In this document: piece after piece, positions 15,606 through 24,337 of the stretch
How the letters are laid out: each line of letters begins with the position of its first letter
How positions within the stretch are numbered: the stretch's first letter is position 1
Source of the DNA: Nocardia aurantiaca
GTDB taxonomy: Bacteria > Actinomycetota > Actinomycetes > Mycobacteriales > Mycobacteriaceae
Assembly: GCF_009708175.1 (NCBI RefSeq)
Contig: NZ_WMBB01000010.1
Span: forward strand, 297,028 to 361,027
Direction of reading: 5' to 3'
DNA length: 64,000 nucleotides
Notes under the pieces: model-generated
The model's database searches: none
Seen by the model: only the letters and a program-made list of their open reading frames with translations
What the model was told of the DNA's origin: nothing
Made by a program: the position numbers and the translations under genes

Positions 15606-16918
15606 GCGACGGCCTCCTTCCCTCGCAGCACCGCCCACGCCGCGGTCACCGTTATCGCGAGGATGCAGAGAATTACGGCGGCGCCACCACCTTCGATACC
15701 CCTGTCGCGAGACACAGCGTGGTCGACCACGGCGACTGGGACGCCACCCAGGCATGGAACGGCGACACGCAGTGGGATGCCGGCGCCCAGTGGAACTCCG
15801 ACGCCGACTGGAACCCCGGTCAGCAGTGGGGTGAGTCGCAGCAATGGGGCGAGGCGCAGCAGTGGGGCGAGGCCGCCGCCTGGCAGCCCGAACCGAACTG
15901 GGAGGCCGCGCCGGACTGGGACGACCAGAACGACTGGAACAGTCAGACCACCGTGAACGGCTGGGCCGCACCGAATCCGAGCGATTGGGCCCCGCAGTCG
16001 CGGACCAACTGGGATCCGACCGCGGATCCGACCCCCTCCGACGAGTACAGACCGGTTTATACGTTCAAGACCGCGTCCGGCGAGAAGCTTCAATTCTCCG
16101 GTGACGGCGCACGCGTGGATCGCAGAGCGCGCGCGGCCGATTCCGACTACGACGAGCCGCGCCCGACCCGCTCGGGCGGCAAGCGCCGCTCCGGCGGCAC
16201 CCACCGCGTGCCCGCCCCGCCCACCGCACTCAAGGGCCGCGCCGCGGTCGTCGCGGTCGCGGCCGGCGCGGTCGTGGCCGCGGGCCAGGCCACCATCGAG
16301 GCCTCGGGCAACCACGACAGCAGCAATGTCGACTATCAGGCCGCCAACCAGGTCAAGGAGGTCGCGGCGACCTCGGTCGTCGGCGACGGCGCCCCCGGTT
16401 CTCCCCAGGTGGTGAGCCCGAACGCGCCCGCGAACCTGGACCAGTTCAACGACATTCTGGCCAAGGGTAAGCAGTTCGCCGCCGATATGGCCGCCCAGGA
16501 GGCGTCGAAGTACCGCCCGCTGTGGACGAAGTTCGCCAACGGCACCTTCACCTCCGGCTTCGGCATCCGGTGGGGCGTCGCCCACCAGGGCGTGGACATC
16601 GCCGCCCCGATCGGCACCCCGATCTACGCTGTCGCCGACGGCACCGTCCTCGAGGCCGGTCCCGCCTCCGGTTTCGGCATGTGGGTCCGCCTGCTGCACG
16701 ATGACGGCACGGTCACCATCTACGGCCACGTCGACACCGCGACGGTCTCCCAGGGCCAGCGCGTGATGGCGGGCGATCAAATCGCGACCGTCGGTAACCG
16801 CGGCTTCTCGACCGGCCCGCACTGCCACTTCGAGGTCTGGCTGAACGGCGTCGACAAGATCGACCCGCTGCCCTGGCTGGCCTCGCGCGGCATCTCCCTC
16901 GGCCCCGAACGGGACTGA
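15602..16918 (+). CDS. M23 metallopeptidase with a six-residue tryptophan repeat
   Basis: The C-terminal LytM/M23 domain has HQGVDIAAPIGTPIYAVADG, YGHVDT and HCHFEVW, giving the HxxxD and HxH zinc ligands, so it should cut peptide cross-links in the wall. Residues 46-112 carry a Trp at every sixth position (twelve in a row: W46, W52 ... W112), then three looser ones to W137. A single membrane segment (AAVVAVAAGAVVAAG) follows, placing the Trp region inside and the peptidase outside. It corresponds to Rv0950c by position. A longer start at ATG 15428 is possible; 15602 is preferred from codon use. A Crp-type site lies upstream. Confidence 0.88.
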   Translation: MSDGLLPSQHRPRRGHRYREDAENYGGATTFDTPVARHSVVDHGDWDATQAWNGDTQWDAGAQWNSDADWNPGQQWGESQQWGEAQQWGEAAAWQPEPNWEAAPDWDDQNDWNSQTTVNGWAAPNPSDWAPQSRTNWDPTADPTPSDEYRPVYTFKTASGEKLQFSGDGARVDRRARAADSDYDEPRPTRSGGKRRSGGTHRVPAPPTALKGRAAVVAVAAGAVVAAGQATIEASGNHDSSNVDYQAANQVKEVAATSVVGDGAPGSPQVVSPNAPANLDQFNDILAKGKQFAADMAAQEASKYRPLWTKFANGTFTSGFGIRWGVAHQGVDIAAPIGTPIYAVADGTVLEAGPASGFGMWVRLLHDDGTVTIYGHVDTATVSQGQRVMAGDQIATVGNRGFSTGPHCHFEVWLNGVDKIDPLPWLASRGISLGPERD

Positions 16919-16935
16919 CCCGCAACCGAACTCGA

Positions 16936-16969
16936 CCGGAAGGCGCGCCCCGTGGGGCGCGCCTTCCGG
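16936..16969. terminator. Strong hairpin after the M23 gene
   Basis: A perfect 16-bp stem (CCGGAAGGCGCGCCCC and its complement) closes a two-base loop, 17 bases past the stop. Bases 16970-17193 after it contain no gene I recognise. Confidence 0.85.
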
Positions 16970-17193
16970 CGTTAAAGGCCAGGACCGAGCCGTGCCCGCT
17001 GTCGGCCATCGCGGGGGAGCCGGTGCGCACCATGCCATGCTGACCGAGCGGGTGCTGTCGCGACAGTCACGGCTCGCCGAGTTCGCTGCGCTGGTCCACG
17101 AGCGCACGGACGGCTCGGAATACCCGCGCGGCCTGTCGGGTGCGGCGATCCCGTTCTGTGACCAGCCGAAAGATCCGCGCGGGCGAGCGGCGG

Positions 17194-18834
17194 TCAGCGC
17201 CGGTTCGAGCGGTACCAGCGAATCAGCGCGTCCGTCGACGAATCAGATTGCGCCACAGGTTCTTCCGCCGAGGTAAGCAGCGGTGCCAGTGCCAGTGCCT
17301 GCTGCTTGCCGAGTTCCACGCCCCACTGGTCGAAGCTGTCGATGCCCCAGATCGCGCCCTCGGTGAAGACGATGTGCTCGTAGAGGGCGATGAGCTGCCC
17401 GAGCACCGACGGGGTCAGCTGGGGGGCCAGGATGGCGGTGGTGGGGCGGTTGCCCGGCATCACCTTGTGCGGCACGATCTTCGCGTCCGTGCCCTCGGCG
17501 GCGATCTCCTCGGCGGTCTTACCGAAGGCCAGCACCTTGGTCTGGGCGAAGAGGTTCGACATCAGGATGTCGTGCATGCTGCCGGTGCCGTCGATGGTGG
17601 GGAGATCGTCGGTGGGGCGGGCGAATCCGATGAAATCGGCGGGCACCAGCACGGTGCCCTGGTGCAGTAGCTGATAGAAGGCGTGCTGGCCGTTGGTGCC
17701 GGGCTCGCCCCAGAATATTTCGCCCGTGCCGGTCGACACCGGAGTGCCGTCGGCCCGAACGGATTTCCCGTTCGACTCCATGGTGAGCTGCTGCAGGTAG
17801 GCCGGAAAGCGGGCCAGATCATTGGAATACGGCAGCACCGCCCGCGACTGCGCGCCGAAGAAGTTCGAGTACCAGACGCCCAGCAGGCCCAGCAGCGCCG
17901 GACCGTTCTCGCGCAGCGGCGCGGACTTGAAATGCTGGTCCACGCGGTGCATTCCGTCCAGGAACTCGGCGAAGCGTTCCTTGCCGATGACCGCCATGAC
18001 CGACAGGCCGATGGCCGAATCGACGGAGTAGCGGCCGCCCACCCAGTCCCAGAAGCCGAACATATTGGCGGTGTCGATGCCGAAGTCGGCCACCCGCTGC
18101 GCGTGCGTGGACACCGCCACGAAGTGCTTGGCCACGGCGTCCTCGCCGAGCGCCGCCACCAGCCAGCGGCGCGCCGCCGTGGCGTTGGTGAGCGTCTCCA
18201 GCGTGGAGAAGGTCTTGGACGCCACGATGAACAGCGTGGTCGCCGGATCCAGCCCATGCAGTGTCGAAACCAGGTCCGCCGGATCGACATTCGACACGAA
18301 GCGGGCCGAGATACCGGCGTCCGCGTAGTGCCGCAGCGCCAGTGTCACCATGGCCGGGCCCAGGTCGGAACCGCCGATGCCGATGTTCACCACCGTGCTG
18401 ATGCGCTCCCCCGTCGCGCCGCGCCACTGCCCGGAACGCACCTGATCGGTGAATTCGCCCATGCGCCGCAGCACTTCGTGCACATCGGTCTCGACATCCT
18501 GGCCGTCGACGGTCAGCGGCTCGCCGAGCGGGCGGCGCAGCCACACGTGCCCGACCGCGCGATCCTCGGAGGTATTGATGTGCTCGCCCGCGAACATGGC
18601 GTCGCGCCGCTGCTCGACGCCGGCGGCGTGCGCCAATTCGACCAGCAGATCCAGGGTCTCGCGCGTCACCCGATGCTTGGAGTAGTCGATGTGCAGGTCC
18701 GCCACCCGCACCGTCAGCTCACCGCCGCGCGCCGGATCCTCGGCGAAGAACTCCCGCAGATGCCGCCCGCCGATCGACGCATGATGGTCGTGCAGTTTCC
18801 GCCAGACCGCCGACGCGGTGATGTCGCTGCTCAC
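17194..18834 (-). CDS. pgi: Glucose-6-phosphate isomerase
   Basis: Pgi interconverts glucose 6-phosphate and fructose 6-phosphate in the cytoplasm. From GTG 18834 the protein has 546 residues, the usual length, starting MSSDITASAVWRKL. Family signatures are present: IGIGGSDLGPAM, FVSNVDPADL, ASKTFSTLETLTNA, the GGRYSVDSAIGLS substrate loop, ESNGKSVRADG and SFDQWGVELGKQQA. Further upstream codons in the same frame would add a non-conserved hydrophobic stretch. It corresponds to Rv0946c in the conserved block. Confidence 0.96.
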   Translation of the reverse strand: MSSDITASAVWRKLHDHHASIGGRHLREFFAEDPARGGELTVRVADLHIDYSKHRVTRETLDLLVELAHAAGVEQRRDAMFAGEHINTSEDRAVGHVWLRRPLGEPLTVDGQDVETDVHEVLRRMGEFTDQVRSGQWRGATGERISTVVNIGIGGSDLGPAMVTLALRHYADAGISARFVSNVDPADLVSTLHGLDPATTLFIVASKTFSTLETLTNATAARRWLVAALGEDAVAKHFVAVSTHAQRVADFGIDTANMFGFWDWVGGRYSVDSAIGLSVMAVIGKERFAEFLDGMHRVDQHFKSAPLRENGPALLGLLGVWYSNFFGAQSRAVLPYSNDLARFPAYLQQLTMESNGKSVRADGTPVSTGTGEIFWGEPGTNGQHAFYQLLHQGTVLVPADFIGFARPTDDLPTIDGTGSMHDILMSNLFAQTKVLAFGKTAEEIAAEGTDAKIVPHKVMPGNRPTTAILAPQLTPSVLGQLIALYEHIVFTEGAIWGIDSFDQWGVELGKQQALALAPLLTSAEEPVAQSDSSTDALIRWYRSNRR

Positions 18835-18970
18835 GATCGCCGAGGTTACAACCTTCACAATGCGACTCGCAGGTAACAAGACATTCCCCGCCTGCCGCAC
18901 CCCCTGCCGTGCGTGGTCGCATTGCCGGATTCCCCCAGCGCAGAGCGAAATTCAGCGGTCACCCGAATAG

Positions 18971-19160
18971 TTCGCGGCCGAGCGCAAGGAGGCGGAGCGC
19001 TGATTCCACTCCCGGCTCGATAGACCTCCAACCCGGCGCGCGGAAGCGAACGGCTCCATAGACCTGCGCCTTGACGGACCGGACGAGAGAAGAACCGACA
19101 CCACGGCTCCACAGACCTGCGCCCCAGCCACAAACCCGCCCCCAAGCGAAGCGAAGGGCA
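18971..19160. repeat. GC-rich dispersed repeat, copy 2
   Basis: Begins TTCGCGGCCGAGCGC and ends CAAGCGAAGCGAAGGGCA. Inside are two copies of CGGCTCCAYAGACCTGCGCC (19051 and 19104, 53 bases apart). Ends and arrangement match the segment at 3209-3327. The minus-strand reading frames here look like proteins only because the repeat is GC-rich and periodic. Confidence 0.65.
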
Positions 19161-19177
19161 AACGACAGCACAAATAG

Positions 19178-19330
19178 TTCGCGGCCGTCTCGATTCTGGA
19201 CTGACGGAGCGGAGGAGCGAACGGCTCCATAGACCTGCGCCTTGGAGGAGCGGAGGAAGGAAGAATCGAGACCGCGGCTCCATAGACCTGCGCCGTGGCC
19301 GCGAACCCGCCCGGAGCGAAGCGAAGGGCA
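19178..19330. repeat. GC-rich dispersed repeat, copy 3 (tandem to copy 2)
   Basis: Begins TTCGCGGCCGTCTCG and ends GGAGCGAAGCGAAGGGCA. It has two CGGCTCCATAGACCTGCGCC units at 19222 and 19275, again exactly 53 bases apart. Together with copy 2 it fills most of the 520-base gap between pgi and the aldehyde dehydrogenase gene. Confidence 0.65.
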
Positions 19331-19354
19331 GATAACCCAGCCTAGGCTCGTGTC

Positions 19355-20806
19355 ATGGTGACCGAAAGCGCCCTACTCTCGTCCATTCCCACGCAACTCT
19401 GGATCCGCGGTCCGGTGGACGCCGCGGGAGGTGCGACCTTCCCGGTGCACAATCCGGCCACGGGTGAGGTGATCGCCGCAGTCGCGGACGCGACTCCCGA
19501 GGACGCGGTGCGCGCCCTCGACGCGGCCGCGGCCGTGCAGGCCGAATGGGCCGCGACCCCGGCCCGACAGCGCGGGGAGATCCTGCGCGCGGTCTTCGAG
19601 GCGATCACCGCGCGGGCCGAGGAGTTCGCCCTGCTCATGACGCTCGAAATGGGAAAGGCCCTGCCGGAGAGCCGCAATGAGGTCCGCTACGGCGCGGAGT
19701 TCTTCCGCTGGTTCAGCGAGGAGGCCGTCCGCGTGCACGGCCGCTACCAGCCCGCCCCGGCCGGGACCGGGCGAATTCTGGTGCACAAGCAGCCGGTCGG
19801 CCCGTGCCTGGCCATCACGCCGTGGAACTTTCCGCTGGCCATGGGCACCCGCAAGATCGGCCCGGCGATGGCGGCGGGTTGCACCATGATCGTGAAGCCC
19901 GCCGGCGAGACCCCTCTGACCATGCTGCTGCTGGCCCAGCTGTGCAGCGAGGCCGGGCTGCCGGACGGTGTGCTGTCGGTGATCACCACCTCCCGTTCGG
20001 GCGCCGTCACCGCGCCGCTGCTGAAGGACCCGCGCCTGCGCAAGCTGACCTTCACCGGTTCCACCGCGGTCGGCAAGAAGCTGGTCGAGCAGTCCGCGCA
20101 CGGCCTGTTGCGCACCTCCATGGAACTCGGCGGCAATGCCCCCTTCGTGGTCTTCGACGACGCCGACCTGGATGCCGCCGTGCGGGGCGCGCTGCTGGCC
20201 AAGCTGCGCAACGGTGGTGAGGCGTGCACGGCGGCCAACCGCTTCCACGTCCAGAACTCGGTTCGCCAGGAATTCACCGACAAGCTGGTGGCGGCGATGG
20301 CGGAGTACCGGCTCGGCAATGGCGTGGACCCGGACACCACCCTGGGCTCACTCGTCAACGAGAACCAGCTCGACACCGTGAACGAGCTGGTGGAGGATGC
20401 GGTGTCGGCGGGCGCCCAGGTGAAGCTGGGCGGCAAGGCCCCGGTCGGTCCGGGCTGGTTCTACCCTGCCACCGTCCTCACCGATATCCCGGCTCAGGCC
20501 CGGATCCTGCGCGAGGAGGTGTTCGGCCCGGTCGCCCCGATCGTCGGCTTCGATACCGAGGAGGAAGGGCTGGCCGCGGCCAACAACACCGAATTCGGCC
20601 TGGTCGCGTACGTCTACACCCGCAGCCTGGACCGCGCGCTGCGAGTCGCCGAGGGTTTGGAGACCGGCATGGTCGGCGTCAATCGCGGGGTCATCTCCGA
20701 CCCGGCCGCACCTTTCGGCGGCGTGAAGGAATCCGGTTTCGGCCGTGAGGGCGGCTTCGAGGGCATCGAGGAATACCTCGACACGAAGTACATCGCCCTG
20801 CCCTAG
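19355..20806 (+). CDS. NAD(P)-dependent aldehyde dehydrogenase, succinate-semialdehyde dehydrogenase type
   Basis: The 483-residue protein is a complete ALDH-superfamily enzyme. It has the NAD-binding FTGSTAVGKK, the general-base Glu in MELGGNAPFVVFDD and the catalytic Cys in GGEACTAANRFHV. MTLEMGKALPESRNEV and the C-terminal PFGGVKESGFGREGG place it in the GabD/succinate-semialdehyde branch, which oxidises succinate semialdehyde to succinate. The substrate is inferred from subfamily only. It lies alone between repeats and a terminator. Confidence 0.88.
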   Translation: MVTESALLSSIPTQLWIRGPVDAAGGATFPVHNPATGEVIAAVADATPEDAVRALDAAAAVQAEWAATPARQRGEILRAVFEAITARAEEFALLMTLEMGKALPESRNEVRYGAEFFRWFSEEAVRVHGRYQPAPAGTGRILVHKQPVGPCLAITPWNFPLAMGTRKIGPAMAAGCTMIVKPAGETPLTMLLLAQLCSEAGLPDGVLSVITTSRSGAVTAPLLKDPRLRKLTFTGSTAVGKKLVEQSAHGLLRTSMELGGNAPFVVFDDADLDAAVRGALLAKLRNGGEACTAANRFHVQNSVRQEFTDKLVAAMAEYRLGNGVDPDTTLGSLVNENQLDTVNELVEDAVSAGAQVKLGGKAPVGPGWFYPATVLTDIPAQARILREEVFGPVAPIVGFDTEEEGLAAANNTEFGLVAYVYTRSLDRALRVAEGLETGMVGVNRGVISDPAAPFGGVKESGFGREGGFEGIEEYLDTKYIALP

Positions 20807-20817
20807 GCGTGAAAGAA

Positions 20818-20846
20818 CCGCCCCGGGGTCGAGACACCCGGGGCGG
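20818..20846. terminator. Hairpin after the aldehyde dehydrogenase gene
   Basis: CCGCCCCGGG (20818-20827) pairs with CCCGGGGCGG (20837-20846), 11 bases after the stop. Confidence 0.8.
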
Positions 20847-20980
20847 CCTTGGGAAAGCTGCATCCGTGGCACGCATGCAGCGCGATCTGTGGGGGCCGCG
20901 CTTCGCGACGCACCGCACGTTGTATCGAGCGAGCGATGCCCGGCGTTAACGGGCCGTGCCGGAGGCGGCAGGCCCGGGGG

Positions 20981-20999
20981 TCAGGGGCTAGGCCCCTGA
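20981..20999. terminator. Short hairpin after the chorismate mutase gene
   Basis: TCAGGGGC and GCCCCTGA form a perfect 8-bp stem around TAG, 8 bases beyond the minus-strand stop at 21008. Confidence 0.6.
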
Positions 21000-21007
21000 T
21001 GCGAGTG

Positions 21008-21313
21008 TCAATGCCCCAGCCGACCGCGGCCCAGCCGCAGTAGCAGCATGGCCAGGGTATGGCCCTCCTGGCCCAGCTCGCTGAATCGCTCCAGCACCTT
21101 CATCTCGCGGGAGTGGACGAGCTTGGGCCCGCCGTTCGCCATTCGGGTCCGCCCGATGATGCGTGAGACCTCGGTGCGGCGCTTGATGGCGGCGAGGATT
21201 TCGGCGTCCAACTTGTCGATTTCCAAGCGCAGCTTTTCGATCTCAGCCTCGGAGGGCAGGGTGGCGTCCGAGCCGGTGGCCGACTCGGACGCTCCGGTCG
21301 TCGAGATGCTCAT
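21008..21313 (-). CDS. Chorismate mutase, AroQ type (intracellular)
   Basis: The 101-residue all-helical protein converts chorismate to prephenate for Phe and Tyr synthesis. The AroQ signature is clear: IEKLRLEIDKLDAEILAAIK, RRTEVSRIIGRTR and LVHSREMKVLERFSELG, giving the Arg and Lys that clamp the substrate. It matches M. tuberculosis Rv0948c in size and in lying beside uvrD1. Rv0948c is weakly active alone and is boosted by DAHP synthase; the C-terminal RLGRGRLGH resembles the tail used for that contact. Confidence 0.93.
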   Translation of the reverse strand: MSISTTGASESATGSDATLPSEAEIEKLRLEIDKLDAEILAAIKRRTEVSRIIGRTRMANGGPKLVHSREMKVLERFSELGQEGHTLAMLLLRLGRGRLGH

Positions 21314-21631
21314 TCTTCAACTCCTCGTGGTCCAGAACGTCGATCGGCGGGTGGACCCAACCTGTTACCGATCCGTTCTTCACCAAGAATCAGACCTATT
21401 GGCCATACATTGTCCCCCAGGGTCGGACTCAGGTGAAATGCGTCGCCATCGAGCCGGTCACGGGACGAGTGTGCCACGCGGAGGGAACGAAGCAAAACGG
21501 GTACGTTTGTGAATCTCCCGAGTCTCCCGACGCGGTGCAGTTCACCCGATGTTCGCTGGACCGGCACTTATCGGACACCTGCGTGATCCGCCCCGCCGCC
21601 TGTCGGTGCGCGCCGGTAGCGTGGATGGGCG
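21314..21631. other. Divergent promoter region, no gene supported
   Basis: These 318 bases separate the chorismate mutase gene (minus) from uvrD1 (plus). An open frame from 21433 runs through here but overlaps uvrD1 and has no recognisable content. I see no clear LexA box. Confidence 0.5.
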
Positions 21632-24097
21632 ATGAATACGACGGTGGCACGGGACGAGCAGAAGACCGAGCAAGCTCGGGGCGGCGGAGCGTTGCTCGAG
21701 GGGCTGAATCCACAACAGCGCGCCGCGGTGATGCACACCGGCACCCCGCTGCTGATCGTGGCCGGGGCCGGTTCTGGAAAGACCGCGGTCCTCACCCGTC
21801 GCATCGCCTATCTGCTCGACGCCCGCGGGGTGCGGCCCGGCGAGGTGCTGGCCATCACCTTCACCAACAAGGCCGCCGCCGAGATGCGTGAGCGCGTGAC
21901 AGGGCTGGTCGGCCCGCGCGCGGCCGGGATGTGGGTATCCACCTTCCACTCCAGCTGCGTGCGCATCCTGCGCACCCAGGCATCGCTACTGGCGGGGCTG
22001 AACTCCAACTTCTCCATCTACGACGCGGACGATTCGCGGCGGCTGCTGGGCATGATCATTCGCGACTTCGAGATCGACGCCAAGAAGTACTCGCCGCGCC
22101 TGCTGGCCACCGCCATCTCGAATCTCAAGAACGAGCTCATCGATCCGCCGCAGGCCGCGGCCGACGCCGAGACCGAGGACAGCGAGCTGCCGCGCATCGT
22201 GGCCCGGGTCTACGACGAGTACCAGCGGCGGCTGCGCGCGGCCAATGCCCTCGACTTCGACGATCTGATCGGCGAGACGGTGTCGCTGCTGCAGCGGCAT
22301 CCGCAGGTGGCCGAGTACTACCGGCGACGCTTCCGGCACGTGCTGGTCGACGAGTACCAGGACACCAACCACGCCCAGTACGTGCTGGTGCGCGAGCTGG
22401 TGGGCCATCACCGGGGCGTGCGGGGTGGCGATACCGATTCCGAAGACCGGGTGCCGCCGTCGGAGCTGTGCGTGGTGGGTGACGCGGACCAGTCCATCTA
22501 CGCCTTCCGCGGCGCCACCATCCGCAATATCGAGGAGTTCGAGCGCGACTTCCCGGACGCGGAAACCATTCTGCTGGAACAGAACTACCGCTCCACCCAG
22601 CACATTCTGACCGCCGCCAACGCGGTCATCGCCCGCAACGAGGGGCGGCGCGAGAAGAAGCTGTGGACCGATCAGGGCGACGGCGATCTGATCGTCGGCT
22701 ACGTGGCCGACAACGAGCACGACGAGGCCTCGTTCGTGGCCCGCGAGATCGACCGGCTGGTGGATCAGGGCGAGGCCAACTACGCGGATGTGGCGGTCTT
22801 CTACCGCACCAACAACAATTCGCGGGCTCTGGAGGAGATTTTCATCCGCATGGGCCTGCCCTACAAGGTGGTCGGCGGCGTCCGCTTCTACGAGCGCAAG
22901 GAAGTTCGCGACATCGTGGCCTACCTGCGCGTCCTGGAGAATCCGGACGACACGGTGAGTCTGCGCCGCATTCTCAACACCCCGCGCCGCGGCATCGGCG
23001 ACCGTGCGGAGGCGTGTGTGGCCGTGCATGCCGAGCAGCGGAATACCGGCTTCGCACAGGCGCTTCGGGAGGCGGCCGACGGCAAGGTGGCGCTGCTGAA
23101 CACCCGGTCGCAGCGGGCCATCGCCGGATTCCTGGAGCTGCTGGACGAGATCCGGGCGGCGGGCGCACAGCAGGACATGGACTTCCCCGATGTGGGTTCG
23201 GTCGTCGAGGCGGTGCTGGACCGCACCGGCTACCGCGCCGAGCTGGAGGCATCCGATGATCCGCAGGACGGCGCGCGCCTGGATAACCTCAATGAATTGG
23301 TCAGCGTCGCACGCGAATTCAGTTCCGAGGCACGCAACAATGTGGAGGCCGCGCGGGCCGAGGGGATCCTGCCCGAGCAGGCCGAGGGCGAACCCGAGCC
23401 GGGTTCGCTGGCCGCCTTCCTGGAGCGCGTCTCGCTGGTGGCCGACGCGGACCAGATTCCCGAAGAGGGTTCCGGTGTGGTCACCTTGATGACCCTGCAC
23501 ACCGCCAAGGGCCTGGAGTTCCCGGTCGTGTTCGTGACCGGCTGGGAGGACGGTCAGTTCCCGCACATGCGCGCCCTGGGCGATCCGACGGAGCTCCAGG
23601 AGGAGCGCCGCCTGGCGTATGTGGGCATCACGCGCGCCCGCAAGCGCCTATACCTGACCCGGGCCGTGGTCCGCTCGGGCTGGGGGCAGCCGGTCTCCAA
23701 TCCGGAATCCCGCTTCCTCCAAGAGATTCCGGGTCACCTCCTGGATTGGCGGCGCCTGGAGCCGACCCCGTCGCAGACCTCGCGCGGTTTCCGCCGGCGC
23801 GGCGAAGACGAAGGTCTGGAACGGGATTGGACCCGCGGTGACGGCTGGTCCGAGCCCCGACCCGGTCTGCGCGACCGCGGCGAGCGACGACCCGCACCGG
23901 CCGCCTCCGGAAGCAAGCGCAACAACGCCGGCCTGGTGCTGGCCGTCGGTGACCGCGTCAACGACGACAAGTACGGTCTGGGCCGGGTCATCGCCGCCGA
24001 GGGCTTCGGCTCCCTGGCCACGGTCACCATCGACTTCGGCACGGCGGGCAAGATCCGGCTGATCCCGCAGTACAGCCGGACCCTGACCAAGCTCTGA
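21632..24097 (+). CDS. uvrD1: ATP-dependent DNA helicase UvrD1/PcrA
   Basis: This superfamily 1 helicase of 821 residues acts in nucleotide-excision repair and, in mycobacteria, with Ku. Motifs appear in order: Q-motif GLNPQQRAAV, Walker A AGAGSGKTAVLTRRI, motif II VDEYQDTNHAQY, motif III DADQSIYAFRGA, motif IV EQNYRST, motif V LHTAKGLEFPVVFV and motif VI YVGITRARKRLYL. The C-terminal Tudor-like domain (LAVGDRVNDDKYGLGRVIA to the end), which in PcrA/UvrD binds RNA polymerase, is intact. Its TGA abuts the stop of the convergent gene with no spacer. Confidence 0.96.
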   Translation: MNTTVARDEQKTEQARGGGALLEGLNPQQRAAVMHTGTPLLIVAGAGSGKTAVLTRRIAYLLDARGVRPGEVLAITFTNKAAAEMRERVTGLVGPRAAGMWVSTFHSSCVRILRTQASLLAGLNSNFSIYDADDSRRLLGMIIRDFEIDAKKYSPRLLATAISNLKNELIDPPQAAADAETEDSELPRIVARVYDEYQRRLRAANALDFDDLIGETVSLLQRHPQVAEYYRRRFRHVLVDEYQDTNHAQYVLVRELVGHHRGVRGGDTDSEDRVPPSELCVVGDADQSIYAFRGATIRNIEEFERDFPDAETILLEQNYRSTQHILTAANAVIARNEGRREKKLWTDQGDGDLIVGYVADNEHDEASFVAREIDRLVDQGEANYADVAVFYRTNNNSRALEEIFIRMGLPYKVVGGVRFYERKEVRDIVAYLRVLENPDDTVSLRRILNTPRRGIGDRAEACVAVHAEQRNTGFAQALREAADGKVALLNTRSQRAIAGFLELLDEIRAAGAQQDMDFPDVGSVVEAVLDRTGYRAELEASDDPQDGARLDNLNELVSVAREFSSEARNNVEAARAEGILPEQAEGEPEPGSLAAFLERVSLVADADQIPEEGSGVVTLMTLHTAKGLEFPVVFVTGWEDGQFPHMRALGDPTELQEERRLAYVGITRARKRLYLTRAVVRSGWGQPVSNPESRFLQEIPGHLLDWRRLEPTPSQTSRGFRRRGEDEGLERDWTRGDGWSEPRPGLRDRGERRPAPAASGSKRNNAGLVLAVGDRVNDDKYGLGRVIAAEGFGSLATVTIDFGTAGKIRLIPQYSRTLTKL

Positions 24098-24337
24098 TCA
24101 GCTGGTGTGGCGACTGAGGACGGTGTAGGCCCGCACGGCGTCCTCGGGGAAGACCAGAATTCGGAAGCGGTCCTTGATGTTTCGCCAGCGGTGGATGTGC
24201 GCCCGGCCCATCGTGGCGCGCACCCCGTGCGCGTGCAACAGTTGCCGGACGGTGTGCGCGGACTGCATGTCGTAGACGGTGGCGGCGGGCACCAGTAGCC
24301 CGTATTCCTCGTGGTCGGTGCGTGTCCGGAGTTTCAT
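24098..24337 (-). CDS. Small protein coupled to qcrB, DUF2007-like
   Basis: The 79-residue protein starts at ATG 24337, overlapping the stop of the cytochrome b gene (ATGA), so it is translationally coupled to it. Its strand-helix-strand pattern (YGLLVPAATVYDMQSAHTVR, QLLHAHGVRATMG, then RILVFPEDAVRAYTVL) resembles DUF2007 signal-transducing proteins of about this size. I cannot name a function. The link with an orphan QcrB suggests a role in its assembly or control, which is inference. Confidence 0.65.
   Translation of the reverse strand: MKLRTRTDHEEYGLLVPAATVYDMQSAHTVRQLLHAHGVRATMGRAHIHRWRNIKDRFRILVFPEDAVRAYTVLSRHTS

Noticed and set aside
18855..19283. Minus-strand frame with repeated QGAGLWSRSL, possible repeat protein
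   Set aside because: The repetition comes from the GC-rich DNA repeat; no ribosome site, and all three frames give similar low-complexity text.
18971..19330. CRISPR array
   Set aside because: Repeat spacing is irregular (53 and 118 bases), the intervening sequences resemble each other, and no cas gene is present.
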